64,000 nucleotides of DNA from Lepidonotus clava. Its lineage: Eukaryota; Annelida; Polychaeta; Phyllodocida; Polynoidae. Position 1 is the first letter of the stretch. Each line of letters opens with the position of its first letter. The DNA lies in assembly GCA_936440205.1 (NCBI GenBank), contig OW387141.1, positions 45,145,307-45,209,306 of the forward strand, in the 5' to 3' direction. The notes under the pieces were generated by a model. The model saw nothing but the letters and a program-made list of their open reading frames with translations, was not told the DNA's origin and did not search any database. This document shows, piece after piece, positions 1 through 10,075 of this stretch. The translations under genes and the position numbers were made by a program.

Positions 1-219
1 AGAGGTAGCTATGCCCTACTTCAGTTCAGTAGTCAATTTTGCATTTCTCCATGCATAATGTTGAAAGAGGTTTTACTCTAGGATTGAACTTTACCTCTTT
101 GTTGATCAATTGAGATCGGGAAACATGTTTGCCTCTCTGAATTGTAGGTATGTAACATTCCAGCATAGCATCAGTAAAAATGACCAAAGGAATTGGTTTT
201 ATTGATTTAAATGCCATAT

Positions 220-450
220 AGTCTAAATACTTTAAAGCTAGAAATTATTTGCTAAACATCAAATAATTCCTAAACATTTAGACTATAAACACATTGAAGA
301 CCTAAACACTTCAAGGTAAACACCTAAACATCAAACATTTCTAAACACTTAACCCTAAACACCAATAATTCTAAACATGTATAGGGAAATAAAGTGTTCC
401 AAAACTGGATGCGCCGAAGTGTTTAGGAAAGTGTTTAGGCTCTAAACACT
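220..450. repeat. CTAAACACTT-type direct and inverted repeats (forkhead-like words)
   Basis: About twelve copies of TAAACA or its complement TGTTTA lie within roughly 200 bases, most inside a longer word close to CTAAACACTT. Plus-strand copies dominate at 250-375. Near 415-450 the word appears in both orientations, forming an inverted pair around AGTGTTTAGG and CTCTAAACAC. It could be a degenerate minisatellite, the arms of an old inverted-repeat element, or a forkhead-factor site cluster, since TAAACA is the forkhead core. It lies beyond the 3' end of the GPCR gene. Confidence 0.5.
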
Positions 451-462
451 TGTTTTAACAGT

Positions 463-1232
463 GTGGAGGATCCCTTTATTATGGGTATGGGTATTATGGC
501 TAAAATAGGCCGATTTCCAAACATCCAAAACACACATGTACAGGTAGACAAAATGTAATCCCTCCCCCTATGTGGAATCCCTCACGTGAGGATGAGCACA
601 TTACCTGCCCCTTCAAATTAATAAAGCTTAAATCAGTATTCATAATCACTTTTATTTCATATTCATAGTATCTTGCATCACAGTGAAAATTGCAAATGTG
701 AATCTTTATTTTATCTGATGTGTGTTCTGTGAAGGGGTCTTTTGTGTATCATATTCTAAAATATATATGATTAAATAATGCATTAAGCTAGGCATTCATG
801 AGGTAGCTAGGATTAAGCTTACATTTGCTAATTATTCACAAATCTAGTAGGATATACTTTATTTTAAGTAGTCTGTATCTGGGGTACCGTCAGATTAACA
901 GTTATGGATGTAAGGATATGTTATATCTTTTCTTCAGAAAATGTATGATTTGATTGTAAAAATCATAACTTAAAATCGAGTAGCAGAAATTTCGTTCTAC
1001 ACCACCCAATACCTTTTTTAAAATCAAAATCCTGCATCCACCAAAATAAAGGTAGATCCCTCTTGCAATTATAATGAAATTGGCCTACATATACTTGACA
1101 ACTTAAAAGTTACTATCGCTCTTTGTTGGGACTATAATGCTTTAATAGTGTTAAGCAGGTTTAAGTAATGGTTACAAAGTCTTGAGAATTAGATCCTTCA
1201 ACATCATCATCTGTCAGTACATTTTCCAGAAA
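463..1232. other. 3' flank of the GPCR gene
   Basis: This AT-rich stretch has no convincing coding sequence or repeat. On the minus strand it should hold the GPCR 3' untranslated region. A minus-strand AATAAA reads from 863 to 858, and another possible one lies at 710-705. Confidence 0.4.
858..863 (-). terminator. Possible polyadenylation signal of the GPCR gene
   Basis: AATAAA on the minus strand, about 370 bases past the GPCR stop codon. In AT-rich DNA this hexamer also occurs by chance, so the assignment is tentative. Confidence 0.35.
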
Positions 1233-2180
1233 TCAGTTTTTGCAACATGATAAGGTTTTCTTTACTGACTTTCTATAAGATGGCATAAAACTAACATACA
1301 CAAATGGATTAGCTACAGAATTTATGAGAGTAAAGTAAACGCATATCTTTTGAATTGGAGAATTAAAGACATATACAACCAGGCCTAATTTGGCTAAAAT
1401 GTAGTACCAGAGGTCTCCACCCAAAGCAATGATGAAAATGACGGTGACAACTATTGCTGTTTTAGTCAATTCATATGTTGCTTTCTCAACAACAGCCGAC
1501 TTTCGTGATGCCCCTAGATTAGATTTTGCCCGTTTTCTTAACCTTAGGACCACCAGCCCGTACATCACACATAGAAATGTAGCAGGGAAAGCATAAAAAC
1601 AAAAGAAAGTTAAAATGGAGTAGATGAAAAAGAATCTAGCCATGACCGGACCATCCCAATAAATCTCGCTACGACAATGACCATCACGCAGTCGAGTTTG
1701 AAACATTCCTGGAACCATATAGACAAGACCTATTAAGGGAAGGATTAAAATTACCCTAATGAAGTGCTTCTTGGTTAGGAATTTATATTTAAGAGGGCGG
1801 CAAACACACCTGTATCTTTCAAAGGCAAAAACCATCAGGTTCCAAACCGACATTAGTACATTAAACCAGTACAAGAACTGGTTATACCATGTTTGACACA
1901 ATATTGCATCTACGTAGTAATTGCTGGAGTACCATGGTGGTAGTGTGAATAGCAGGGCTGCTTGGAGGGAGCAGCCACAGTCCAGAGCAGACTGGTACTT
2001 GAGGAGCATCCTTATAATGTCAGAGAAATTATCACCATTCTTGATGAGGGTGATTAATGTCATTAGGTTGGCCACAACTCCTATAATGGCAGTCACTAGC
2101 TGCACGTTGTAAAATATGAAGATCCAGGATGGTTCTGGTAGAGGAACTGTGGCGTTGACCAATGTTGTATTGTCCTCCAT
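1233..2180 (-). CDS. Class A (rhodopsin-family) G-protein coupled receptor, orphan
   Basis: A single uninterrupted coding exon gives 315 residues with seven hydrophobic segments, so this is a plasma-membrane receptor that should signal through heterotrimeric G proteins. Visible class A landmarks: N-glycosylation sequons at N4 and N9; GVVAN with N38 in helix 1; D67 in helix 2; C95 at the top of helix 3 with partner C169 in the second extracellular loop; ERY (121-123) as the DRY variant ending helix 3; P199 in helix 5; NPFVY (291-295) in helix 7; and a short tail with C312-C313, a possible palmitoylation site. Helix 6 (about 241-262) lacks the usual CWxP motif and its proline, reading ALGGDLWY instead. 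The start has a good context (AAAAATGG). The ligand is unknown. Helix 3 (WNLMVFAFERY) resembles large lineage-specific receptor expansions of invertebrates, but no orthologue can be named. The reading frame looks intact. Confidence 0.93.
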   Translation of the reverse strand: MEDNTTLVNATVPLPEPSWIFIFYNVQLVTAIIGVVANLMTLITLIKNGDNFSDIIRMLLKYQSALDCGCSLQAALLFTLPPWYSSNYYVDAILCQTWYNQFLYWFNVLMSVWNLMVFAFERYRCVCRPLKYKFLTKKHFIRVILILPLIGLVYMVPGMFQTRLRDGHCRSEIYWDGPVMARFFFIYSILTFFCFYAFPATFLCVMYGLVVLRLRKRAKSNLGASRKSAVVEKATYELTKTAIVVTVIFIIALGGDLWYYILAKLGLVVYVFNSPIQKICVYFTLINSVANPFVYVSFMPSYRKSVKKTLSCCKN

Positions 2181-2209
2181 TTTTCACTCGGTGCCAGAAA
2201 TACCTGTTC

Positions 2210-2466
2210 CTGAAATATGTTATTCATGCTTGAGACTTATTGTTATTACTGTCTTGTACTAATTTATTGGCTGTGACCACAATCATTTGTAATGAAAGGG
2301 TTATGTTCTTATCAGATTGATAGTCATGTAACATACAAAAACTATATCATTTAGAAATTAATCCTGTAAACAATGATTACAGTCAGGTGAATATTCAATC
2401 TACCGATTGAGCTAACAGAGGGACTTTTTAAGATATAATTGATTTTTTATTTGAATAACATCTTAC
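2210..2466 (-). other. Predicted 5' UTR intron of the GPCR gene
   Basis: On the minus strand a strong donor (CTCAG|GTAAGA, exon end at 2467) lies upstream of an acceptor (ATATTTCAG|GAACAG, exon start at 2209), which is followed after 29 bases by the GPCR start codon. This predicts a 257-base intron separating a non-coding first exon (from somewhere above 2467) from the coding exon. The promoter is not identified. Confidence 0.5.
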
Positions 2467-2559
2467 CTGAGTCTTTAGCAGTGGAGAGGCCGAAAGCAAA
2501 CCTGAAGCAATGTGAAAAAATTCGATTCTGTCCTCTATGATTCCCTATATTCAACTTTT

Positions 2560-3985
2560 ATACTTTTCCCTATGCATTTCTCATTTCAATGCTTGACAAC
2601 TTCCATATTAATTACTTTAAAGAATGAGTTTGGTGCCAGTGACAATGTCCTTCTTCATGACTGTAAAATCAATGGAAAGTCCCAGAGGCCTAAATCCATG
2701 GAACTGGCAATGGGAGTGTTGCAGATAAATGAAAGAGTGAGCCCATTCCACATTGTGTATATCCTGGGGTTGGGCCAGGGTTGGACAACATAATTATCAT
2801 ACTAGCAGGCCATGTGTTGATAAGTTAATTGACTGGTCAGGCAAAAATTAAGTTTTTCTGTATCACCAAGTACTTCTCAAACACAATGACTTCTTCAATT
2901 TTTATAATTGGCAGATTCACAGGTTTGCCAGCCACTCAAGATGTGGCATTTCATGACAATAAAGGGTTGGACTTTACGGTCGGCTGATAGGCCTTAGTAT
3001 TGAGAAAAGATCATTATATTTTATTGCAATACACAAATGTCAGAAGCACTTGTTCAACCTAATTGCCATGATTAGAACATAGGTAATCAGCTAACTGTGG
3101 TATGGAAAATTCTTATGCTTGTTCAAATGCAGCATTTGGCTGTTTGCAATAAATGTTTTTGCACATAGAGTCTTTCCCTTATATTCCAGAAAAATCAACC
3201 ATTTCATGGACAAAAAAAATACCATGGTTCCCAGCATGTTCAGAGGCTGGATATTCACAATCGATTACAGTAATTAGGGTATTCAGGTGAATTTGATCAA
3301 CCTCTCATTCATTTTGATTCTGTCAATCACTTCACCTAACACCCCCTCTTAAAGATATTTGGCTTTGTGACATCACAACGCTAACTTTAGTCACAAAATG
3401 GTTTATCAAAGCTGGGTCAAATAGGTCCTCCACTCAAGTGCTGAGGGGATTGTGGACTGATATGATTATGAAGATAAACATTCTCATGTCAGTACTTTAA
3501 TTATGGTGGTTGCTGATTTTGTGCACATAAGATAGTCTCTTTTGACACAAAATTGGTATTTTGTCTTATCTCAAGTTTTCATAGATATCTTTCAGGAAGA
3601 AAATTAAGGAAATACAATGCTTAAGCAGGATATATTTAGACACATGACTGCTTACGGGAAGTTGGGTTGGAATATATCTGACATTTCTCTTCCGTGGTTA
3701 TTTTTAATAGTCAACTTGGATATTCCAGTAAAAGAAACAGTGAATGTGCGACATCAAAATCTAATAAATATTCTCACATGTGAAGTGGCTTATCTCTACT
3801 AAAGTGAAAAAGAAACGTTGTGACAGTGTTTAGATTTCCTAAACCTCAATTATAACTTCACTAAGGACGAAACCCGGTAATGAACAGACCAATAAAAAGG
3901 TAAAAGAAGTAGAACCAGTTCCTTCTTTGTATATTCTTTTGAAAATTGTATTTACAATAAAAATGGACTTTCTGTTTTAAACATA
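2560..3985. other. Upstream flank, nothing recognised
   Basis: AT-rich DNA with only short open frames, no domain signatures and no clear repeats. The GPCR promoter would be expected near its lower end, above 2467. Confidence 0.5.
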
Positions 3986-3989
3986 ATCT

Positions 3990-4080
3990 ATTCATAGATT
4001 ATAAAACAGTTATATGATTTGGTGAGGTCTTAACCTCACTATAAGTAACATAACTGTTACGTGCCATTTCAGTTAATAAA
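3990..4080 (-). repeat. Fragment of the 365-bp CCCAGCCAAG-type element
   Basis: Read on the minus strand, the words around TGGCACGTAACA and GTGAGGTTAAGACCTCACC resemble the interior of the 365-bp elements at 28643-29007 and 54689-55053, which carry TGGCACTTAACA and GGTGAGGTAGAAACCTC. Neither end is preserved. Confidence 0.35.
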
Positions 4081-4139
4081 AAACTGACCAAATAACTACA
4101 GTCCCAGAACAGTACTGTTATGTCACAACTTGTCCGGAT

Positions 4140-4354
4140 CGATCTTCTTCTAGTCCCATTCACCCATCCTTACACAGTCAGCCCAATACCCCAATACGGC
4201 GACCCAACCCCTCCTATAGAGGCTGGACTGTAACACTGGTCACACGAGCTAACCTGTTTATCCCCCACACCCCGCTCCTCCTGGACCCTGCTAACCCACC
4301 CTGGAGGAGGGTGGAGCTTTCAGCGGGATCCACCCAACAACAGGAGGCAACCCC
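4140..4354. other. GC-richer block, unassigned
   Basis: A GC-rich patch in AT-rich surroundings, with a local inverted pair (CACCCTGGAGGAGGGTGG region). No coding signal is apparent. It may be regulatory DNA or an old element. Confidence 0.25.
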
Positions 4355-4357
4355 TAA

Positions 4358-4564
4358 AGGTGGTATTCCACTAGGCGATTTTTACTAAGAAAATTTACTT
4401 ATTTCTGAATTTGGGAATATTACTCGGACCCATACATATTACACACCATTTGATAGAAAATTGAAAGACCTTTCAAATGATATATAGCATCTACATACTA
4501 CATGGTTATTCGCAATCGCTATTCCGGAAATCGTGGGTAATATCGTATAGTGGAATAAAGTCCT
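4358..4564. mobile_element. MITE, GTATTCCACTA family, Harbinger-like
   Basis: The left end AGGTGGTATTCCACTAGGCG and the complement of the right end, AGGACTTTATTCCACTATAC, are terminal inverted repeats. A TAA flanks the left end. The interior holds the family word CTTTCAAATGATATATAG, also seen in the copies at 7691, 11110, 30210 and 41552. There is no coding capacity; it would depend on a transposase elsewhere. A TTA or TAA target duplication is typical of PIF/Harbinger elements. Confidence 0.65.
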
Positions 4565-4815
4565 GAAGTGTAAACCCTCATAGGAGATCCATGTTCGTGC
4601 CCAGTTTTAGGCGCCTCTTGTTGACTCCTGGAGGCCATATCTTCATCTACCCAAGAGGTGTCGGAGCATTGGAGCCCGTATTGCACTATAAGATGAAAAT
4701 GCCTTAGGACCGAATCGCACGATACTTTACTGGTTTCGCATATCTATATTCATTGCACTCGTTAGGCCTTGTAGCAATGCTTTTCAACCTCTTTTTTTTT
4801 ATCAATACGCAGAGC

Positions 4816-4941
4816 ACTTCTGGGAAACATCATCCTAATAAATTAGTTATTATGATGTTTCACAAAAGTTTAAATGGACTTTTGTGAAACATCATCCTAA
4901 TAAATCATTTATTAAAAAAAATGATGATGTTTCACAGAAGT
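4816..4941. repeat. Two adjacent fold-back hairpins
   Basis: Segments 4816-4869 and 4878-4941 each fold on themselves: arms of the form ACTTNTGNGAAACATCAT face their complement ATGATGTTTCACARAAGT. The two hairpins are near-copies separated by 8 bases, so the arrangement is a tandem repeat of palindromes. It could be a small palindromic satellite or a duplicated fold-back element. The hairpins are of precursor-microRNA size, but the arms match no microRNA I recognise. Confidence 0.6.
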
Positions 4942-5209
4942 TGCATATACCTCCAAATTGACAATTTCTTACCCTAGTATGCGAATTGTCTGTAATATCA
5001 TCATATCGCACCAATATCGCAGTTCAAAGACGTGCAATGTAGTTGGCTGTGTGGCGAGATCGGAGGAGGGGGTTGTAGAGGGCATGGGGAGGGGGCTTAG
5101 CCGACCCCATGGGGAGGGGGGTTAGTGTTGACAACAGCCTGGTGCTCACCCATCCGTGACGTGATCCCCGGATCACTGAGGGGTAGGTACACTGACAGCT
5201 GGGCCGACA

Positions 5210-5250
5210 TGGGTGTTTGTGTGTGTGTGTGTGTGGGGGGGGGGGGGGGG
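5210..5250. repeat. (GT)n then poly-G
   Basis: A TGTG run passes directly into more than fifteen consecutive G. Simple sequence, possibly prone to Z-DNA or quadruplex structure. Confidence 0.9.
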
Positions 5251-5756
5251 TCTGCTACTGGGCTGAATGGGGCGCAGAGTGTCAATAGAAGCATAATTTG
5301 TTTCTTTTTTTCATTTATTAAACCATACTCAATTGATCTTCCATATTGGTGAATTCAGGATAACAACAAACATAATAATACATGTAACTGGTGAGAAGTA
5401 ACTGCCAAACTCTGTAGCTGTTATCAGCATCCAGAGTTTGGCCAGATGAAATCTTATATACAATAATTAATCAGGGTTCTTGTAATTCTAGACTAATTCT
5501 GAATTTCAATGTTATTGATATATTACACTGACAGTTACACTATTGGGTACAGTGACAGTTACACTCTCAGGGCACTGCTTGTCGTAGGGAGCGCCCGATG
5601 TCAGGGGATAACGATATTAAGAATTTTAATAGTTCTGAAGTTGGCACCCCATACCTCCATGTTCTGTAACACTGGTCACTGACAGGCAGGAGAAAAGACC
5701 ACCCTTTCTGAAAGGTTCAGCCCTTCCTTCATTCTCCTACCCGTACCCACCCACAG

Positions 5757-5934
5757 AAATACTCGGTCAATGTAAGGTTGTTCTTGGTCGCCTTTCTATG
5801 CTTGCTTAGTTCTATGTATTGGGCCATCGTGTGTTATGAGGTGGCCGAGGTGGAGATGTGGGAATTCAGCACAGCCTGCAGCAGTAGGCCGCTGTCGCCG
5901 TGCAGGAGGGTTCAGAACAACAACTGTGACAAGG
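5757..5934 (+). CDS. Possible isolated exon: hydrophobic segment plus Cys-containing tail
   Basis: A pyrimidine-rich tract ending in CCCACCCACAG (5756) is followed by a fully open 178-base stretch ending at a plausible donor, AGG|GTAAAAG (5934/5935). The in-frame translation has a strongly hydrophobic segment (LFLVAFLCLLSSMYWAIVCY) followed by a hydrophilic tail with cysteines in TACSSRPLSPCRR and NNNCDK. This would suit a signal anchor or signal peptide, but there is no start codon before the hydrophobic part, no recognised family and no partner exon nearby. A chance open frame is quite possible. Confidence 0.2.
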
Positions 5935-6366
5935 GTAAAAGTACTATACGTCTGCTTTTCTGAAGGCAATCATCACTCCATTATATAACTGGTACAATAA
6001 TTTGTCTGAAACCTTGACAAATCAAAGATAGACACCTTTCTAGTCAAAGTATAAGGAAAGAATGTTGGGTCACCGGCCAAACTTCTCTGTTTAAATGTGT
6101 TGCCTAGGTATGCATTCAAACTGGCACGATTGCACTTAATCAGGGTCACGGACGAATAATGCCCGTCTCCAAGGTTTGTCGTGGCGTACTTCTATCCAAT
6201 AGAAAAAGCTCCTGCATTGTATTATGGACATTACTGTAAGTTAAGGTAGTGCAGAAGCTAGTATAGGCGAAGGTGCGAGCGGTACAGTTTGCAAAGATTT
6301 CAAAATTCCAAAAACAACAGAGTGATGAACGACAGCCTAAACGTTGTTTTGCTTCATTTCCGAGTT
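5935..6366. other. Unassigned stretch
   Basis: No coding sequence, clear repeat or regulatory cluster recognised. Confidence 0.4.
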
Positions 6367-6369
6367 TTA

Positions 6370-7403
6370 AGGGGGTATTCCACTACACGATATGAACTAT
6401 CCACGATATGAGGACCATATCGCACGATGTTAATAGCTGGTATCGCAGGAGGAGGTGCCACTTTGTCTAACCTGTACATGCATATCGCAGCAATATCGTA
6501 GCCCTATGGCACCATGTTAGGGTATTACACTCAGTACGATAATCCCATGCTTTGCCCTATGTAACATACTATTACCTACGACATGACCTACGACATGACC
6601 TACGACATGGCCTTGAATTCAACCTTTCCTCCACGACATTATTAAACATGTCAAATAAATATCGTAGCTTGGGTTAAAGCTTGTGACATTCCCCCTACGA
6701 CTTCCACTGCAATAACAATCATATCGCACGACTTTAATGTCGCAGCAACTGCGACTAAAGGGGGTATTCCACTACACGATAAGGAATGCTACGACATGGC
6801 TACGACATTTGTTGCGACATGAGAAGATATCGTACGACATTGGGGCTGTCAATGCAGGGGCAATTAACAATGTCGTAGCAATGTCGTGGCCAAGTCGTAG
6901 CTCAGAACTTAGAAATGGGTATTACACTGCTGCGACATTTTTAGACTGGTTTTTATGTGGACACCTATGTCCTCTACGACATGAGAGCTACGACATGGAC
7001 TGCAACTCAATACATTTCTATCTTACCCCTATGACATTATTAAACATGTCAAATAAATATCGTAGCTTGGGTCAAAGCCTACGACATTTAGCCCACGACT
7101 TCACTGTGATATAAAGTCGTATCGCACGACTTCAAAGTCGTAGGAACTGCGACTTACCCTATTGCACTATGCGACATCAACTATATCATAGTGGCCTACG
7201 ACATGGCTACGACATGGCTACGATATGGTCAATATCGCAGCCATATCGTAGCTCATGTCGTGTAGTGGAATACCCCCTTTACCCTATTACACTAATGCGA
7301 CATCAATGATATCGTAGCATCCTACGATATGACTACGATACAGTCATATCGCCGTCATATCGTGGCCACATCGCAGTGGATGTCGTGTAGTGGAATACCC
7401 CCT
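6370..7403. mobile_element. Harbinger-like MITE (TACGACAT family), host copy with a second copy inside
   Basis: The ends AGGGGGTATTCCACTACACG and its complement are near-identical terminal inverted repeats, flanked by TTA on the left and TAA on the right. The interior is packed with TACGACAT, ATCGTAGC and related words in both orientations. Removing the nested copy (6759-7278) and one TTA leaves about 511 bp, almost the same length as the nested copy, so this is one complete element interrupted by another of its own family. No coding capacity. Confidence 0.8.
6759..7278. mobile_element. Nested second copy of the TACGACAT element
   Basis: A 520-bp copy with the same 20-base ends as its host. 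The junction reads GCGAC-TAA on the left and TTA-CCCTATT on the right. The undisturbed interior inside this copy (near 7147-7160) reads GCGACTTACCCTATT, so the insertion was into TTA with a 3-bp duplication, one base now changed. Confidence 0.8.
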
Positions 7404-7690
7404 TAAAGCCTGTTTAGAATGGAGAATACCAAAGTCCGAACCAACTATATGAGCACAATAAACAGAGAAGGTTTGCCCTCCCCCATGCAGCTCACGTCCT
7501 GCCCGTAGTGGGGACCACCTTTTCCTTGAGTTAGTTCAAACCACCCAATTTATCTGAGTACTTTCCAAAGTCACCGCGGGGGAATACCAAGTTGTTCTCC
7601 GCCCATGCTTTCCCATCCCCCCTTGGCATGGCTGATCACATCCCCGACCACTCCTGCACAGCACGAGCTGCTCATCCCACTCATGTGTAA
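7404..7690. other. Spacer, nothing recognised
   Basis: Mixed composition without coding signal or repeats. Confidence 0.4.
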
Positions 7691-7901
7691 ACTTGTATTC
7701 CACTAGACGATTTTGACAACTAGGAATTTGCTTATTTTAAGTTTTTGTTATAAATATTACCAAAAACCATGCATGTCACATACCATTTGAAAGGAAATTC
7801 AAAATCCTCTCTAATGATATGTAACATGCCTATGATTAATGCGAATTTATTTTGGAGATTTTCAAAATCGGGAGTAAAATCGTCTAGTGGCATACAGCCC
7901 T
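7691..7901. mobile_element. MITE, GTATTCCACTA family
   Basis: Left end ACTTGTATTCCACTAGACGA and right-end complement AGGGCTGTATGCCACTAGAC, with TAA on the left and TAT on the right. The interior word CTCTAATGATATGTAACATG is shared with sister copies. No coding capacity. Confidence 0.65.
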
Positions 7902-7912
7902 TATAATCGGGT

Positions 7913-8200
7913 AATGAGCCGAGCGACATGCGAAAGGTCGCACGGAGACACCGTCCCAGCCCCGGCCGTGACCGGCTTGGCCAATGGGTGCCCTGAGTGA
8001 CGGGCTAATTAGCATAATGACAATGGAGGGCGTGGCCTAATGGGCCCAGGACTAATCGGCCTAAGGAGCAGCTCGCCCTGGTGGTCCCTCCCACAGGTGG
8101 GTGAGGGATTGTGTGCCCTGCCCACGGGCCTGGGAGACAGAGCCAAGCCAATGACAGTAGACTTGTCACATGGGGGAGGGGGGGGGGGAGGGGGCCTTAA
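7913..8200. promoter_or_regulatory. Candidate regulatory block with a SOX-POU composite site
   Basis: GC-richer than its surroundings and without an open frame of interest. At 8002-8026 a homeodomain palindrome CTAATTAG overlaps an octamer variant ATTAGCAT, which is followed by a SOX word ACAATGG. On the minus strand this reads CATTGTC, three bases, ATGCTAAT: the order and spacing known for the SOX2-OCT4 site of the mammalian FGF4 enhancer. A CCAAT word lies at 7980-7984. Function is inferred from words only. Confidence 0.4.
8170..8200. repeat. Poly-G tract
   Basis: GGGGGAGGGGGGGGGG-type run. Simple sequence. Confidence 0.8.
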
Positions 8201-8203
8201 GGC

Positions 8204-9400
8204 TGTCGATAGTTTGTCCTTCGATTCAACAGCTACTATTTCAAAAGAATGGTTCCCTTCATGTGCGTCATAATTGAACTATACTTCTAATTATACTTAT
8301 AAGAATTTTTCATTTTTCATGTGATTTTACTTTCTCTGTTTGTGTATTTCTTGCTCTATTTCCATACAACATTTTATGAGATAAGATAAAAAGAGACTAA
8401 GTGAAGTACATTGTATATCGATTTCTTCTGTTTATCGTTGAAGGGCCAATCATATGTAAGTAATTTATAATACACTATAGTTAAGATCTTCCAAAACAAC
8501 AACGCTCGAAATCCAATTATCAATCTGCAGTAACAGTTTATAAAAAAAAACGGAAATATTTGTCTATTAATGACAAACAATGGGTAGACATAACCCAGCC
8601 AACAATGTTCCTTGGCTGGGTAACCGACTGAAATCCTGATGACATTTTTAACACTCTCAACTGTGCATTTTTTTAATTATATTCAGAGCCACATCTTACA
8701 GAGTAAGTTTTCCATGTAGATGGTTATAAATAGAAAACACAATAACAAGATTATATACAATAAATAAATATACAATTAATGAGTAGTAGGGGAAGTCAAA
8801 GATTTACAAACTGTTCAGAAGGCATTCAAGGATTCTACATAATATATACATATATATTTTGTTACCAGAATTTACATTTGTTACAAAATATGTATACACA
8901 TAAATACAACTACTGCATATTCTTGACAACACTATTTGGTACAGCAAAAAGTTTCGCATGTCCAAATCTATAAATTTTCATAATATCCATTTTCGCGCAA
9001 CACCTTTAAATTAACATTTGGTTTCCAAAGTTTGAATCTCAATTGTTAATTGATTCCATAAATCTATTCCTCTAAACCAAGAGCTTAAACGAACCTTAGT
9101 TAGCCGTGTAAAAGATTTTTTTTACATTTTACCGTATTTATACTTCTCAATTCTATTTTTGGTCATTGGATATCAAGATAGCAATCTCGTTTACTATATC
9201 TATACATCATTGACAACAAATGTTCATTTCGCCTATTTTTCAAGCTAACTAGATCATAAGTAGGCCTATGTTCCAATTCATTAATATTTTTCCTTTTTTC
9301 AGGCCTCGTTTCATTTTCTATAATTCTCAAACCCCGATTTTGTAACCTATTATTGCATCAATCGCAAGTCCACGTTATCATCTCCCGCGGTCAGTGAAAA
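8204..9400. other. AT-rich stretch with one tiny inverted-repeat remnant
   Basis: No genes seen. At 8594-8620 CCCAGCCAACAATGTT is followed by CTTGGCTGGG, the two end words of the 365-bp element family set almost back to back. This could be an internal-deletion product. The rest is unremarkable. Confidence 0.4.
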
Positions 9401-9660
9401 TAGGATGTAAGCTCGGAGAAAACGGCTGTAGCGTCTAAAAAGATACCGTGGTCCCTGAGTCGTCTCTGAGATTGGCCTAAGTGAGTTACAGGAGGGGGTC
9501 AGGCGCCGTCCAGCATGATAACGACCCACCTTAGGTCAGGGGACAAACTAAGAAGGGCATTATTCAGTGGGAGGGGAGGTTCTTAAGGAGACAAGGCAAA
9601 AGGGGTCCCTGGGCTACTTATAACCAGGGCAAATGGGTTCATTAAGAAAGTTAGATGTAC
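9400..9660. promoter_or_regulatory. GC-richer block, possible regulatory element
   Basis: A compositionally distinct block between AT-rich flanks, without open frames or recognised repeats. Listed only because similar blocks in this window carry clustered factor-site words. Confidence 0.2.
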
Positions 9661-9799
9661 ATTTATTCCGAAATAGGGGGCTATTTTACACTAGTCTTAA
9701 TTCTAAGAGATGATCGATGTTTCAAACTACGATCGTATGTTTTTTGTCTGTTGGTTTAAACTACCAAATTCAGTGGTTCTGGAGCACTGGAATATTTCA

Positions 9800-10070
9800 C
9801 CCTTGCTCCTGGATGATCAAATCTATGAGGAGGTAGAGGCCCGGGGGTAGAGACCATACCCCTACACTTTTACCGAGGCAGGTGTCCTTTTATATGCAGT
9901 GTCCCATAGGCAGGGCCCCACATACAAAGGCCAATAGTGCTAAGCCTTTGATAACCCTGTTGTCGACCACAGGGAGAATGACTAATACCACAGCAGCAAG
10001 ACAGAGACTTGAACCGCCAACTTTTGGATGATGAAGCCAGCACCCTATCACTGTACCACCAGAACACCCT
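9800..10070 (-). mobile_element. tRNA-derived SINE
   Basis: On the minus strand the head reads like a tRNA-type RNA polymerase III promoter: box A TGGTACAGTGATAGG (complement of 10044-10058), then after 28 bases box B GGTTCAAGTCTC (complement of 10004-10015), close to the GGTTCGANTCC consensus. About 200 bases of non-tRNA body follow toward 9800. The head would not fold as a functional tRNA, so a SINE fits better than a tRNA gene. Its 3' tail and target duplications are not clear. Confidence 0.55.
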
Positions 10071-10075
10071 ACGAC

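Noticed and set aside
350-365. Telomere-like CCCTAAACACC
   Set aside because: Single occurrence within the CTAAACACTT repeat. Not a telomeric array.
10004-10058. Functional tRNA gene
   Set aside because: Boxes A and B are present, but the acceptor stem and anticodon arm do not pair properly. A SINE head fits better.
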